A stretch of DNA of 64,000 nt from an uncultured Alsobacter sp. (GCF_945952055.1 NZ_CAMFHB010000007.1:117785-181784), one strand, 5' to 3'. Shown: positions 50,808 to 59,925, numbered from the stretch's first letter. Numbers and translations are program-made. Notes: a model not told the origin generated them from the sequence alone.

Positions 50808-51548
50808 TCACCCCAACAGCCGCCAGGGCAGAATGCGGCCGGTGACGACGTAGCCCAGGATCGAGAGCAGTTCCCGGCGCCCGCGCGGCCAGCCGTTTTG
50901 CGCGGCCCACGCCGCGGCCGGCGGGGGCGCGCGGGAGGGATCCGCTTCGAAGTCGACCGGATAGCCCACCACGTCGAAGCCGGCGGAGCGAAACGTCGCC
51001 ATGGCGCGGGGCATGTGGGAGGCGCTCGTCACCAGGATCCAGCGCTGCCCGGGCTGGGGCCGCAGGAGATCGGCGCTGAAGCGGGCATTCTCGTAGGTCG
51101 TCGTCGAGCGATCCTCGACGACGATCCGTTCGCGCGCCACGCCGAGCGTCGCGAAGGCGTCGCTGGCGGAAGCCTGTTCTCGACCGGTATGGATCACGCG
51201 CGCCTTGGGAAAGCGGTTCGCCAGGGCGGCCGCACCCGTGATCCGCCCGCTTCGACCGCGCTCGTCCAGCGAATTGCCGAAATGGGCATCGACGACATAG
51301 GTTGCGAGCCCACCCCCCAGGACGATGATCCCGGCCGGGTCGGCGAGGCGTTCGACACCGCTGCCGTCGTATCGCGCCTCCAGCCAACGCTGCACCGCGC
51401 CCGACCGGACGGGTTCGGGTACCGCCAGCGCAAAGGCGCCGAGCACGAGCACCGCGGCCAGCAGCGGCTGCAGCACCCTCGGCGCCAGCGTACCGAGCGC
51501 CAACGCCAGCAAGCCATAGAGCGGCAATACGGGCAGCCCCGCGTCCAT
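50808..51548 (-). CDS. YdcF/SanA/ElyC family membrane protein (DUF218)
   Basis: A 246-residue protein with two N-terminal helices (GLLALALGTLAPRVLQPLLAAV and nearby) and a periplasmic DUF218 domain: GIIVLGGGL, ANRFPKARVIHTG, RERIVVEDRSTTTYENARFS and WILVTSASHMPRAMATFR. ElyC and SanA members act in envelope and polyprenyl-carrier homeostasis. The gene lies four bases after the fcl stop codon, so it belongs to the gmd-fcl operon and may act in surface polysaccharide assembly. Confidence 0.9.
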   Translation of the reverse strand: MDAGLPVLPLYGLLALALGTLAPRVLQPLLAAVLVLGAFALAVPEPVRSGAVQRWLEARYDGSGVERLADPAGIIVLGGGLATYVVDAHFGNSLDERGRSGRITGAAALANRFPKARVIHTGREQASASDAFATLGVARERIVVEDRSTTTYENARFSADLLRPQPGQRWILVTSASHMPRAMATFRSAGFDVVGYPVDFEADPSRAPPPAAAWAAQNGWPRGRRELLSILGYVVTGRILPWRLLG

Positions 51549-51552
51549 GGCC

Positions 51553-52503
51553 TCAGGCCGTGGCGTGGTGATCCCGGTACCACCGGTACGTGGATGCGAT
51601 GCCCTCTTCCAGGCCGATCCGGGCCGTCCATCCCAGGGCCGCGAGCCGTGACACGTCCATCAGCTTGCGTGGCGTACCATCCGGCTTGGTGGTGTCGAAC
51701 GCGATGGGACCGTCATAGCCGACGACCCGGCTGACGATGCCGGCGAGCTCGGCGATCGTGACGTCGCTGCCGCACCCGACGTTCACGTGCTCTTCCGCGC
51801 TGTAGTTCTTCAGGATGTGGATCAACGCGTCGGCGCAGTCGTCCACGTGCAGGAACTCGCGCCGCACCTTTCCCGTGCCCCAGATGGGGAGCGGGCCACC
51901 GTCGCGGCGCGCCGCCTCCGCCTTGCGGATCATGGCGGGAAGCACGTGGCTCGACTGCAGGTCGAAATTGTCCTCGGGCCCGTAGAGGTTCGTGGGCATG
52001 GCCGACACGTAGTCGCAGCCATACTGGCGGCGAAAGGCCTGGCACAACTTGATGCCGGCGATCTTGGCCACGGCGTACCACTCGTTGGTCGGCTCGAGCG
52101 GCCCGGTGAGCAGCGCGTCCTCGCGCAGGGGCTGCGGCGCCAGCTTCGGATAGATGCAGCTGGACCCCAGGAACAGCACCTTGGCGACGCTGGACAGGTG
52201 GCAGGCCTTGATGAGGTTCGCCTCGATGGCGAGGTTGTCGTAGAGAAAATCGGCCGGGTAGGTGTCGTTGGCCAGGATGCCGCCCACCTTTGCGGCCGCG
52301 ATGATCACCGCGTCGGGCCGAACGTCCTTCACGAAGGCGAAGGTGGCGGCCTGGTTCTTCAGGTCGAGATCCAAGCGCGTGGCCGTGATGATCTCGCAGT
52401 CCTCGCCGGCGAGGCGGCGGACCAGGGCCGAGCCGACCATGCCGCGATGGCCGGCCACGAAGACCTTGCGTCCGGCCAGGGAAAAGGGCTGCGGGGATGT
52501 CAT
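51553..52503 (-). CDS. fcl: GDP-L-fucose synthase
   Basis: A 316-residue SDR-type epimerase-reductase. It has [14 protein letters not shown] (NADP loop), [13 protein letters not shown] and the catalytic Y/K motif [13 protein letters not shown]. It converts GDP-4-keto-6-deoxy-mannose to GDP-L-fucose for capsule, exopolysaccharide or O-antigen. It is downstream of gmd on the same strand, separated by about 90 bp. Confidence 0.96.
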   Translation of the reverse strand: MTSPQPFSLAGRKVFVAGHRGMVGSALVRRLAGEDCEIITATRLDLDLKNQAATFAFVKDVRPDAVIIAAAKVGGILANDTYPADFLYDNLAIEANLIKACHLSSVAKVLFLGSSCIYPKLAPQPLREDALLTGPLEPTNEWYAVAKIAGIKLCQAFRRQYGCDYVSAMPTNLYGPEDNFDLQSSHVLPAMIRKAEAARRDGGPLPIWGTGKVRREFLHVDDCADALIHILKNYSAEEHVNVGCGSDVTIAELAGIVSRVVGYDGPIAFDTTKPDGTPRKLMDVSRLAALGWTARIGLEEGIASTYRWYRDHHATA

Positions 52504-52564
52504 CGGGCGTCTCCCTGCCGGTGCCGTTCCGGCCCAAGCTTCTGATCAGTCATCGGTCGCATGA

Positions 52565-52596
52565 GTCGTCTGTCGGGTCAGTCGTCTGTCGGGTCA
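52565..52596. repeat. 16-bp tandem duplication at the gmd stop codon
   Basis: GTCGTCTGTCGGGTCA occurs twice in direct succession. The right copy contains the gmd stop codon (TGA, 52596-52594 on the minus strand), so this duplication gives a second copy of the gene end. Confidence 0.9.
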
Positions 52597-53655
52597 GTCT
52601 TGGGCCAGATGCCGGTCCTTCGAAACGGCCGCGATGTCCTCGCGCACCATCTCGGCCACCAGCGCGGGGAAGCTGACCTCGTGCCGCCAGCCCAGGACGG
52701 TGTTGGCCTTGGTGGGATCGCCGATCAGCAGGTCGACCTCCGTGGGCCGGAAGTAGCGCGGGTCGACCTCCACCCGCACCGCGCCGGTGGCGGTGTCGAA
52801 GCCCTTCTCTTCGACACCCTGCCCGCGCCAGCCGATCGAAATGCCGGCCTCGGCGAAGGCCAGCTCGACGAAGGAGCGCACCGAGTGCGTCTCGCCGGTG
52901 GCGAGCACGTAGTCGTCGCCCGCGGGCTGCTGCAGGATCTGCCACATGCCGCGCACGTAGTCCCGGGCATGTCCCCAGTCGCGGCGGGCGTCGAGATTGC
53001 CGAGATAGAGCTTGTCCTGCAGTCCGGCCCGGATGGCGGCCACGGCGCGGGTGACCTTGCGCGTGACGAACGTCTCGCCGCGCAGCGGGCTCTCGTGATT
53101 GAACAGGATGCCGTTGGAGGCGTGCATGCCGTAGGCCTCGCGGTAGTTCACCGTGATCCAGTAGGCATAGAGCTTGGCGGCCGCGTAGGGGCTGCGCGGA
53201 TAGAACGGCGTCGTCTCGGACTGCGGCACCGCCTGGACCTTGCCGTAGAGCTCCGAGGTCGAGGCCTGGTAGAAGCGGGTCTTGCCGACCAGGCCGAGGA
53301 GCCGGATCGCCTCGAGCAGGCGCAGCGTGCCGATCCCGTCCGCGTTGGCGGTGTATTCCGCGGTTTCGAAGCTCACCTGCACGTGCGACTGCGCGGCGAG
53401 ATTGTAGATCTCGTCCGGCTGCGTCTCCTGCACGATGCGAATGAGGTTGGTCGCATCGGTCATGTCGCCATAGTGCAGGATGAACCGTTGGTTCTCCTCG
53501 TGCGGATCCTGGTAGAGGTGCTCGATTCGCCCGGTGTTGAACGAGGAGGACCGGCGCTTGATGCCGTGGACCACGTAACCCTTGTCGAGCAGGAGTTCGG
53601 ACAGGTAGGCGCCGTCCTGCCCGGTTGCGCCGGTGATGAGTGCGACTTTCGACAT
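52594..53655 (-). CDS. gmd: GDP-mannose 4,6-dehydratase
   Basis: A 353-residue SDR with [19 protein letters not shown] (NADP loop), the [16 protein letters not shown] loop, [10 protein letters not shown] and the catalytic [11 protein letters not shown], plus [16 protein letters not shown]. It converts GDP-D-mannose to GDP-4-keto-6-deoxy-D-mannose, the substrate of the adjacent fcl product. Length and motifs are normal. It heads the gmd-fcl-ydcF operon. Confidence 0.97.
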   Translation of the reverse strand: MSKVALITGATGQDGAYLSELLLDKGYVVHGIKRRSSSFNTGRIEHLYQDPHEENQRFILHYGDMTDATNLIRIVQETQPDEIYNLAAQSHVQVSFETAEYTANADGIGTLRLLEAIRLLGLVGKTRFYQASTSELYGKVQAVPQSETTPFYPRSPYAAAKLYAYWITVNYREAYGMHASNGILFNHESPLRGETFVTRKVTRAVAAIRAGLQDKLYLGNLDARRDWGHARDYVRGMWQILQQPAGDDYVLATGETHSVRSFVELAFAEAGISIGWRGQGVEEKGFDTATGAVRVEVDPRYFRPTEVDLLIGDPTKANTVLGWRHEVSFPALVAEMVREDIAAVSKDRHLAQD

Positions 53656-53756
53656 GGAAGGGCCCTTGCAAGGTCAAGGGCCATCCGTAGCCAGCGCGGT
53701 GGGCCATGGCAAGCTTGGGCGGGCTAAGCCGCCCTTACGGCCCGATGCCGGAAAGT

Positions 53757-53892
53757 CGGGCCACGACTTCCGGATGAACGTGTGCAGCAGGATTCACACA
53801 ATCTGGACGCGCGTGAGCTGCGCCTCGGCGGCTGGCCCCTGTCGACATCGAACGAGATGACCCGCGACCTGGAAAAACTGTCGACGCGGAAG
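53757..53892 (-). pseudogene. Decayed C-terminal copy of the exported protein at 54970-55599
   Basis: On the minus strand this segment aligns over about 135 bp to the 3' end of the intact gene. VDSFS is kept, then VI, V.R.Q, then after a frameshift AEAQLT and ILLHTF, where the intact protein has ATAQLT and ILLQRF. A TGA replaces the cysteine codon TGC. The similarity continues past the normal stop. The remainder of 53893-54116 is lower in GC and holds the promoter of the next gene. Confidence 0.8.
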
Positions 53893-54116
53893 CACCCGCT
53901 GCACGCGTCATGTCATCCGCAAGCAAAACCATCATGGCCTAGCTCACGCTGAACACTTTCGGAACTGTCAGCGAATTGTCAGATTGAACAAAGACCATAC
54001 TTTATTGCTCCCCAATTTGGTTTTTTCTTATTGTTTAGCGCAATCAGCGGATGATAAATTATATTACACTTAACTGACAAAACGCTGACAACCACAGGGA
54101 CCGAGGAATAGCCGCC

Positions 54117-54728
54117 ATGAGACTGCAAGCTGGTCTAATTCTAGCGACCGTCGTTGCGCTCCTGACCTTCGCGTCATCGTCAAACGCCCAGATCGTCAAT
54201 GGCGGCTTTGAGCTTCTGTCCGGCAACGGCGCCAACGTCCAAGCCACCGGTTGGACCAGGAACGCTGACGTCGCGTACCCACCTGGTGGAAATGGGGGTG
54301 TCGGAAATTACGCACAGGTGGGCAAGGAAACCGGTGTTCTCAGCCAGGTCTTCACTGTCGCGTCAGCCGGCCTCTACGTCATCGACTTCTATGTCAAGGC
54401 GGTGAACAGCGAGAACGCGACAGGCACGGTGATCGCCGAGATCACGCAAGGATTGAACAGCTTCATCACCTTGCTGAGCGGCTCCGGGAACAAATTCGAC
54501 GCTGTCTCGACCGTCCAGGCCAATCTCGTAGCGGGATCGGCGACGATCACTTTCCGCAACGCGACAGGCACGAGCGGTGGCAACTCCTTCATCGGCATGG
54601 GCATCGACGAGGTTTCGGTTCGGCCCGTTCCGGCCCCCATCGCTGGCGCAGGATTGCTGTCGCTGTTGGCGTGTTCTCTGTTCGTGGGAGCGAAGTTCGC
54701 CCGCAGGCGCCAGAGCCGGCGCGCCTGA
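54117..54728 (+). CDS. Exported protein with C-terminal sorting-like tail
   Basis: A 203-residue protein: a signal peptide ending near SSSNAQ, then IVNGGFELLSGNGANVQATGW, an opening like DUF642 or other carbohydrate-binding beta-sandwich proteins. The C-terminus has VRPVPAPIAGAGLLSLLACSLFVG and then ARRRQSRR, that is, a short Pro motif, a hydrophobic helix and a basic end, as in PEP-CTERM-type sorting tails. The GGAGGAATAGCC leader is a good ribosome site. The promoter region is unusually AT-rich. The sorting enzyme is not in the window. It is probably surface-attached or secreted. Confidence 0.75.
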   Translation: MRLQAGLILATVVALLTFASSSNAQIVNGGFELLSGNGANVQATGWTRNADVAYPPGGNGGVGNYAQVGKETGVLSQVFTVASAGLYVIDFYVKAVNSENATGTVIAEITQGLNSFITLLSGSGNKFDAVSTVQANLVAGSATITFRNATGTSGGNSFIGMGIDEVSVRPVPAPIAGAGLLSLLACSLFVGAKFARRRQSRRA

Positions 54729-54969
54729 GACCCCGCGCGCCGAGCCGCAAACGTGCCGCGCAGCGCCTTGCCGAGCCGCGCGGCGTGGCAATGACGCCGT
54801 GTTCTGGGGCGCGTTGACCTCGACGACTGCGCCCGACGTCGATGCCTAGCCGGTGGACGCGAGTGGCGGCAACCGCTGGATCAAGTTCATCACAACCCTC
54901 CGTGCAGGATGAACGGTTGGTCGTCTCTGAGCGCGGCGGCCGCTCGACCGGGCCGGCGGGCCATCCGGG

Positions 54970-55599
54970 TCACGACTTCGGTGTGAACCTTTGCAGCAGG
55001 ATGCACGAGGTCTGGAAGTCGGTGAGCTGCGCGGTGGCGTCCTGGTCCCTGTTGACCTTGAGCTGGATCACCTGAGGCTTGGAGAAGCTGTCGACGCGGG
55101 TCGACTCGGTCAGCGTGAGCGTGACCTGGGTTTTGCCGCTGAGGAGTTCCCGGGGGATCACCATGAGGGAGCCTGTCTGGTCCGGCAGCAGGTCGGCGAG
55201 TTCGAAGCTGCCGCCCTCGGCCACCGTCAGGCCGGCCATGTGCCGGGCGTCGCCCACCTGACCGGCTCCCGCCGAGAAGCGCAGCGATGCCACCCCCTGC
55301 CCGCTCACCAACCGGCCCTGCAGGGGGCCGGAAGCGCGCAGCGAAAAGACCGCCTTCACGGATCGCCTGTCGCACAGGAGCAGGAACAGCCCTTTGCGCA
55401 ACCCGCTGCGTCCGTCGCGGATGTCGGTGCGCAGGGCGACGCCATCGGCCTGGAGGTTGTCGATGAACCATCCCCCGGCGCCCAGCTCGAAGCTGCGCAG
55501 CTGCGCCTGAGCGGGCGAGGTCCACGCCGCGCCCGTCGCCAGCAGGGCGACGAGCCCCGCGGCCCTGCGCCGTGAGTGGGTGGATCCCTTGCCTCGCAT
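54970..55599 (-). CDS. Exported protein of unknown function
   Basis: A 209-residue protein with a signal peptide (RRAAGLVALLATGAAWTSPAQAQ) and a beta-rich mature part (FELGAGGWFIDNLQADGVALRTDI, then LLCDRRSVKAVFSLRASG) with a C-terminal cysteine. GAGGGGA precedes the ATG at 55599; an upstream ATG at 55632 is less likely. No family is recognised. A decayed copy of its 3' end lies 1.1 kb away, on the other side of the sorting-tail gene, implying a local duplication. Confidence 0.65.
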   Translation of the reverse strand: MRGKGSTHSRRRAAGLVALLATGAAWTSPAQAQLRSFELGAGGWFIDNLQADGVALRTDIRDGRSGLRKGLFLLLCDRRSVKAVFSLRASGPLQGRLVSGQGVASLRFSAGAGQVGDARHMAGLTVAEGGSFELADLLPDQTGSLMVIPRELLSGKTQVTLTLTESTRVDSFSKPQVIQLKVNRDQDATAQLTDFQTSCILLQRFTPKS

Positions 55600-55775
55600 T
55601 CCCCTCGCCCGAGATTGGCGGCCCAGATGCACGACAGTAGTCCCATAGTCATGAACATGACGCTACCTATCCGAGTATCTAGGGAATGAATCTCCCGGCA
55701 GCTGTACGCCGTTGGCGCAATGTTAAGCCCTGCGACGCTATGACCTTTTTCACAGGGCGTCTTCGGGAGGGTTCC

Positions 55776-55898
55776 GTGGATTTCGGGTATCGCGTCAATC
55801 CGCGCTGGATCATCGCAGGAGCTCTCTGCGTGGGCTTCGGCCTGGGAAACTGGGGCGTGATCGTCTATCGGCTGGTGCGCTGGACCTTCCGGGTCTGA
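55776..55898 (+). CDS. 40-residue single-pass membrane peptide
   Basis: A GTG start with a GGGAGGG site six bases upstream. The peptide is VDFGYRVNPRW, then a hydrophobic helix IIAGALCVGFGLGNWGVIV, then a basic end YRLVRWTFRV. It lies 70 bp before the prepilin peptidase gene on the same strand and may be an accessory pilus component. No family is recognised. Confidence 0.5.
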   Translation: MDFGYRVNPRWIIAGALCVGFGLGNWGVIVYRLVRWTFRV

Positions 55899-55968
55899 CG
55901 CCAGGGGTGTTGCCCTTGCCCATTGCCAGGACGAGGCAGCGGCCGTCACGCGCCGGAGGAGACCCACG

Positions 55969-56454
55969 GTGAGCCAGGCACTGCTGCTCGTGCTGCTGTT
56001 TCTCGTGGTCGCCGCGAGCTTCTACGATCTCCTGACCTACACCATTCCCAACACGCTCAACGCCGTCATCGCGGTGCTTTTCCCTCTTTATGCCGTCGCG
56101 GCTGGCTTCGGACTCGCGGAGGTCGCGAGCCACGGGGCGGTCGCCTTCGCCATCCTGGTGGCGGGCATCCTGATGTTCGCGCGCGGCTGGATCGGCGGCG
56201 GCGATGCCAAGCTCGGGGCCGCCATCGCGCTCTGGTACGGCCCGACCAGGCCTCTGCTCGACTTCTTCGTCGTGAGCGCCATCGCCGGAGCGGGCCTCGG
56301 CCTGATGCTGCTGTCGTTTCGCCGACTGCCGCTGCCGGCCAGCCTCCTCCGTATCGGCTGGCTGAGGCAGCTTCACGACCCCAAAATGGGCGTCCCTTAC
56401 GGGGTTGCCTTCGGCATGGGCCTGGTGGCCACGCTCGCCCAGCTCACGTCCTGA
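55969..56454 (+). CDS. cpaA: Prepilin peptidase CpaA/TadV (A24 family)
   Basis: A 161-residue polytopic aspartic protease. The two catalytic aspartates lie in SFYDLLTYTIPN (near residue 23) and GWIGGGDAKLGAAIALWY (the GxGD motif). It cleaves the leader of Flp-type prepilins. The start is GTG with GGAGGAG upstream. It opens the Tad/Cpa locus and, like other CpaA proteins, lacks an N-methylation domain. Confidence 0.92.
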   Translation: MSQALLLVLLFLVVAASFYDLLTYTIPNTLNAVIAVLFPLYAVAAGFGLAEVASHGAVAFAILVAGILMFARGWIGGGDAKLGAAIALWYGPTRPLLDFFVVSAIAGAGLGLMLLSFRRLPLPASLLRIGWLRQLHDPKMGVPYGVAFGMGLVATLAQLTS

Positions 56455-56570
56455 GACGGGCGCATTAAGCAGAGCACAGCCCAAGCATGACGGGCGGGTT
56501 GCGTCGTGTGACTTTTTTGCTAAATATTAAAGCTATTCCTACCGATCGAGCTTAAAGAGAGAATAAGCCC

Positions 56571-57062
56571 TTGGTGGTGTCGCGTCTCCTGGGACGGTTC
56601 GCTCGCGAGCGGCGCGGCTCGGCGCTGGTCGAGGGCGCCGTGCTGGCGCCCGTGCTCATGACCGTCATCTTCGGCGTGCTCGAGTTTTCCTACGCCTACT
56701 TTCAGCAGCAGCTCATCGCGTCAGGGATCCGGGACGCCGCCCGTTATATCTCCCGCAACACCAACACTTCTGGCGACCCGTGCGCCTCGGCGAGTTGGGC
56801 GAGCGCCAAGAACCTGGCGACCACCGGACTGGTATCCGGTGGCACCGCCCGCGTCAGCGGGTGGACCGCGGCCAACGTGACTGTCACCTGCAACGCAGTG
56901 GCCAACACCAACAGTTATCTCGGCGGCTTCAACGGGAACATCTACGTGGTCGCCGTGACCACCACCTTCACCGTCAACACCTTCGGCAGCATGGGATTCC
57001 TGCAGAAGACGATCCCGGCGATCACGGTCACGCACCGCGAGCGCATGATCGGGGCGGGATGA
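56571..57062 (+). CDS. TadE-like pseudopilin
   Basis: About 163 residues: a basic start, then RRGSALVEGAVLAPVLMTVIFGVLEFSYAYFQQQ, the TadE hydrophobic segment with glutamate at the +5 type position (G/S..VEGA). A secreted domain of about 120 residues with two cysteines follows. TadE proteins are minor pilins cleaved by the prepilin peptidase. The start is TTG 56571 or GTG 56574/56577, with GAGAGA upstream. Its stop codon overlaps the next start. Confidence 0.85.
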   Translation: MVVSRLLGRFARERRGSALVEGAVLAPVLMTVIFGVLEFSYAYFQQQLIASGIRDAARYISRNTNTSGDPCASASWASAKNLATTGLVSGGTARVSGWTAANVTVTCNAVANTNSYLGGFNGNIYVVAVTTTFTVNTFGSMGFLQKTIPAITVTHRERMIGAG

Positions 57063-57748
57063 CCATGAACGGATCCTCACTCCTCGGGCGCTTTCTGCGA
57101 TGCGAACGGGGCGGGCCGCTCGTCGAAGCGACCGTGATGATGCCGCTCCTGTTCGTCTTCCTGCTCGGTTCGGTCGATTTTTTGAACGGGCTCTACCAGT
57201 ACAACGCTGCCGCCAAGGCCGTGCAAATGGGGGCTCGGCTTGCCGCCGTCTCGGACCCGGTGGCCACCGGCCTGAACAACCTGTGCTCCAACGGATCCGC
57301 CTGCAGCACCCCGGGCGGAGCGATGCCGAACTTCACCGTGACCTGCTCGGGCGGCAGCGCAACGTGCACGTGCACCGGCACCTGCACCGGCGTCGGCAAC
57401 GCGCCGGCTTTGAGCACGGCGGCCCTGCGAACGATCGTGTTCGGGCGGTCGAACGGCGGGACCTGCGGCACGCCGACGGGCCGGTACACCATGGGCATGT
57501 GTCACATGTTCCCCGGTCTCGCCGTCAACAATGTCGTGGTGACCTACCGCCAGACGGGGCTCGGTTACGACGGGCGGCCGGGCGGCCCGGTTCCGACGGT
57601 GTCGGTGTCCCTGCAGAACCTGACCTTCTCGTTCTATTTCCTGGGGGCCCTGTCTGGCTTCGCCAACATCCAGATCCCTGGGCTGGCCACCACCGTGACC
57701 GGCGAGGCGCTCTCGTCGTCCGCGCAATGCTTCACCGGACCCTGCTGA
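57059..57748 (+). CDS. TadE-like pseudopilin, second copy
   Basis: A 229-residue protein: RCERGGPLVEATVMMPLLFVFLLGSVDFLNGLYQYN is the TadE-type transmembrane segment, and the secreted part has many cysteines (NLCSNGSACSTPG, TCSGGSATCTCTGTCTGVG). The ATG overlaps the stop of the first copy. It is longer than the first copy because of the Cys/Thr/Gly-rich insertion. It is a probable minor pilin or assembly factor. Confidence 0.82.
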   Translation: MTMNGSSLLGRFLRCERGGPLVEATVMMPLLFVFLLGSVDFLNGLYQYNAAAKAVQMGARLAAVSDPVATGLNNLCSNGSACSTPGGAMPNFTVTCSGGSATCTCTGTCTGVGNAPALSTAALRTIVFGRSNGGTCGTPTGRYTMGMCHMFPGLAVNNVVVTYRQTGLGYDGRPGGPVPTVSVSLQNLTFSFYFLGALSGFANIQIPGLATTVTGEALSSSAQCFTGPC

Positions 57749-57758
57749 GGAAGCCACC

Positions 57759-59336
57759 ATGCGCACCCGCCTCCTCCCCACGACGGTCATGCGATCCGTG
57801 CTCAGCGCCTTTGCCGGCGACCGCCGGGGTGTGATCCTCCCCTACGCGACAGTGATGTTGGGTGTCATCGTCGGGTTTGGCGTGCTGGCGCTCGACGGCG
57901 GTCGGATCCGCAGCCTGCAGACGCAGTTGCAGGCCGGCGCGGACGCTCTGGCCTTGGCAGGAGCCGCCGAATTGAACCGTGCGCCGGGCGCACGGGCGCG
58001 GGCGACGGCCGCCATCAATTCGCTCGTGCAGAACGGGGTGGCTGGACTGGGCGGAGGATCGGTCGCCGTCTCCAGCATCGTCTTCTACCGGACCCTGCCT
58101 GCGGCGAGCACGAGCTTCACCTCGGGAACGGTGGCGGCCGACGACGGCCATGCACGCTTCGTCGCGGTGACGTTGGCCCCCGTGACCTTGCCGACGATCC
58201 TTCCTGCAAGCTTCGTTTCGGCCGGTTCGGGCAACACCATCAGCACGGGCGCAGCGGCGGTCGCTGGCTTCGACCAGGTGGCCTGCCAGTTCACGCCGAT
58301 GTTCATCTGCAACCCCTTCGAAACGTCGGGGATGACCTACGACCAGGCCACGGCGGCCCTCATCAATTCGACGCCGAACAGGCTGGTCGCCCTGCAGGGT
58401 GCCGGCAATGCACAGTATGCTCCGGGCAATTTCGGGTGGATCTCTCCTCCCGTGAACAACACGACCAACCTGTGCGGGAGCGGAAACACCGTCGTGCAGG
58501 CCGCGGCCCAGACAAGTCCCGCGACCTGCTTCCGCAACACCGCCATCAACACGCAGCCGGGGAACATCGCGGCCTCGGACGAGGGTCTCAACACCCGGTT
58601 CGATCTCTACAATGGCAGTTTCCAGAACTGCCGCGGCAACGCGAACTATGCGCCGGCGCCCAATGTGCGGAAAGGCTTCACGCCCTCCGGCGGCAATGGA
58701 GGGGGGAACGGAAACGGGAACGCGAACGGCAATGGCAACGGCAACGCGAACGGCAACAACAATGCCGCTTGCAACCCGTCCCAGCCCTCCCCCTACCCCA
58801 ACGGCACGAACGCGGGAACGTCCGGAGCCGCGGGCTTTCCGCTCGACAGCAACATGACGAGTCCCAGCGTGGCGCTCGGCAACGGCACCTGGAACTGCCT
58901 GGGCTATTGGACCATCGCCCATCCGACAGGAACGGCGGGAGCCGGGAAGGCGCCGGCTGGCTGCACCAGTGCCGCAACGGCGATCGGCCGCTATGGCGTC
59001 TACATGTACGAGATCAACAACGGCTTCGTGAACGACGCGTCCAGCAATGGCGAGCGGGGCACCCCGGCCTGTTACAACGGAACGGCGTCGGCCGCGACCA
59101 ACCCCAACAGGCGGGTCCTGAACGTGGCGGTCCTCAACTGCCTCAACCTTGCCAACGAGGGGTACAGCCTGAACGGCCAGGCGTCGAACCTCCCGGTGGC
59201 GGCGCTCGCCAACTTCTTCCTGACACTGCCCGTGACCAGTTCGCAGGGCCCCATCTACGGCGAGTACATCGGGATCGCTCAGCCCGGTGATCCCAAGAGC
59301 GGGTCACTCTACTACCAGGTCCAGCTGTATCGCTGA
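57759..59336 (+). CDS. TadG-like pilus assembly protein
   Basis: A 525-residue protein: an N-terminal membrane anchor in DRRGVILPYATVMLGVIVGFGVLALDGGRIRSLQTQLQAGADALALAGA, typical of TadG (DUF2134-like), and a large secreted region. Around residue 310-335 it carries a Gly/Asn-rich low-complexity stretch of GN repeats. No von Willebrand motif (DxSxS) is clearly seen. It is probably an envelope-anchored factor of the Tad system. It starts 10 bp after the second TadE-like gene. Confidence 0.82.
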   Translation: MRTRLLPTTVMRSVLSAFAGDRRGVILPYATVMLGVIVGFGVLALDGGRIRSLQTQLQAGADALALAGAAELNRAPGARARATAAINSLVQNGVAGLGGGSVAVSSIVFYRTLPAASTSFTSGTVAADDGHARFVAVTLAPVTLPTILPASFVSAGSGNTISTGAAAVAGFDQVACQFTPMFICNPFETSGMTYDQATAALINSTPNRLVALQGAGNAQYAPGNFGWISPPVNNTTNLCGSGNTVVQAAAQTSPATCFRNTAINTQPGNIAASDEGLNTRFDLYNGSFQNCRGNANYAPAPNVRKGFTPSGGNGGGNGNGNANGNGNGNANGNNNAACNPSQPSPYPNGTNAGTSGAAGFPLDSNMTSPSVALGNGTWNCLGYWTIAHPTGTAGAGKAPAGCTSAATAIGRYGVYMYEINNGFVNDASSNGERGTPACYNGTASAATNPNRRVLNVAVLNCLNLANEGYSLNGQASNLPVAALANFFLTLPVTSSQGPIYGEYIGIAQPGDPKSGSLYYQVQLYR

Positions 59337-59746
59337 TGACTACAAAGCTTTGGCTGGCGGGCGGACTGGTTCAGTCATGGCCGTCGGCGCCGCGTCAGCG
59401 TCGAGCTGCGTTCAAGGTTAACAGCGCGGTGCTTGAGCGGGCGATCTCCCATGAGAAGCGCGACGACATCGCCCAAATCAACTCACCTGAGGCCTGGGCA
59501 TTGCGCCAGTCTTCATCCCCATTTCCGACGAGAACGGGAATTTTTCCATGGGCCGCGATGCCTTGCTTTCGGACATCTTCCCTGCGAAAGGCTAAATAAC
59601 TTAACCAAAAAATAAGTTAAGGATTAAACCCCTTTTCACTAATTGACTCAGCGATTGAATTAATGTGTTGTTAACCCGCGAGCCACGGCGCCACCCGCGC
59701 TGGGTGCTCATCCCCTGTGAAACATGTCAGGACGGGAAGGGACAAC
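59337..59746. promoter_or_regulatory. Long leader of the flp gene with AT-rich promoter region
   Basis: 410 bp without a supported gene. The part from about 59590 to 59680 is AT-rich with several TTAA elements and includes the CtrA-type box at 59660-59675. It probably holds the main pilin promoter. Confidence 0.6.
59660..59675 (+). promoter_or_regulatory. CtrA-type binding box upstream of flp
   Basis: TTAA, seven bases (TGTGTTG), then TTAAC is an exact match to the alphaproteobacterial CtrA consensus TTAA-N7-TTAAC. It lies 71 bp before the pilin start codon. In Caulobacter, CtrA activates the pilin gene. Confidence 0.7.
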
Positions 59747-59917
59747 ATGTCAAAGGTTCTGAAATCATTCCTGAAAAATGAAGATGGCGCCGCCCTCCTC
59801 GAGTACACGGTCCTGCTCGGCATCCTGCTCGTCACCGTGATTGCCAGCATCAGTTCTGTCGGGTCGTGGATCGACACGAAGTGGTCGAAGATGGTCACCG
59901 ACCTGGGCAAGCCGTAA
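59747..59917 (+). CDS. flp: Flp-type pilin
   Basis: A 56-residue prepilin: a basic leader MSKVLKSFLKNEDG, then AALLEYTVLLGILLVTVIASI, matching the G/XXXXEY cleavage and methylation motif of Flp pilins (cut after the Gly at residue 14). It polymerises into the Tad pilus after processing by CpaA. GGGAAGGGA precedes the ATG at 59747. It has its own AT-rich promoter with a CtrA box and is followed by a large hairpin, as expected for an abundantly expressed pilin. Confidence 0.93.
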   Translation: MSKVLKSFLKNEDGAALLEYTVLLGILLVTVIASISSVGSWIDTKWSKMVTDLGKP

Positions 59918-59925
59918 GCCGACTT

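Noticed and set aside
53757..53892. TGA at a cysteine position as possible selenocysteine
   Set aside because: The same segment has a frameshift and no start, so it is a decayed duplicate.
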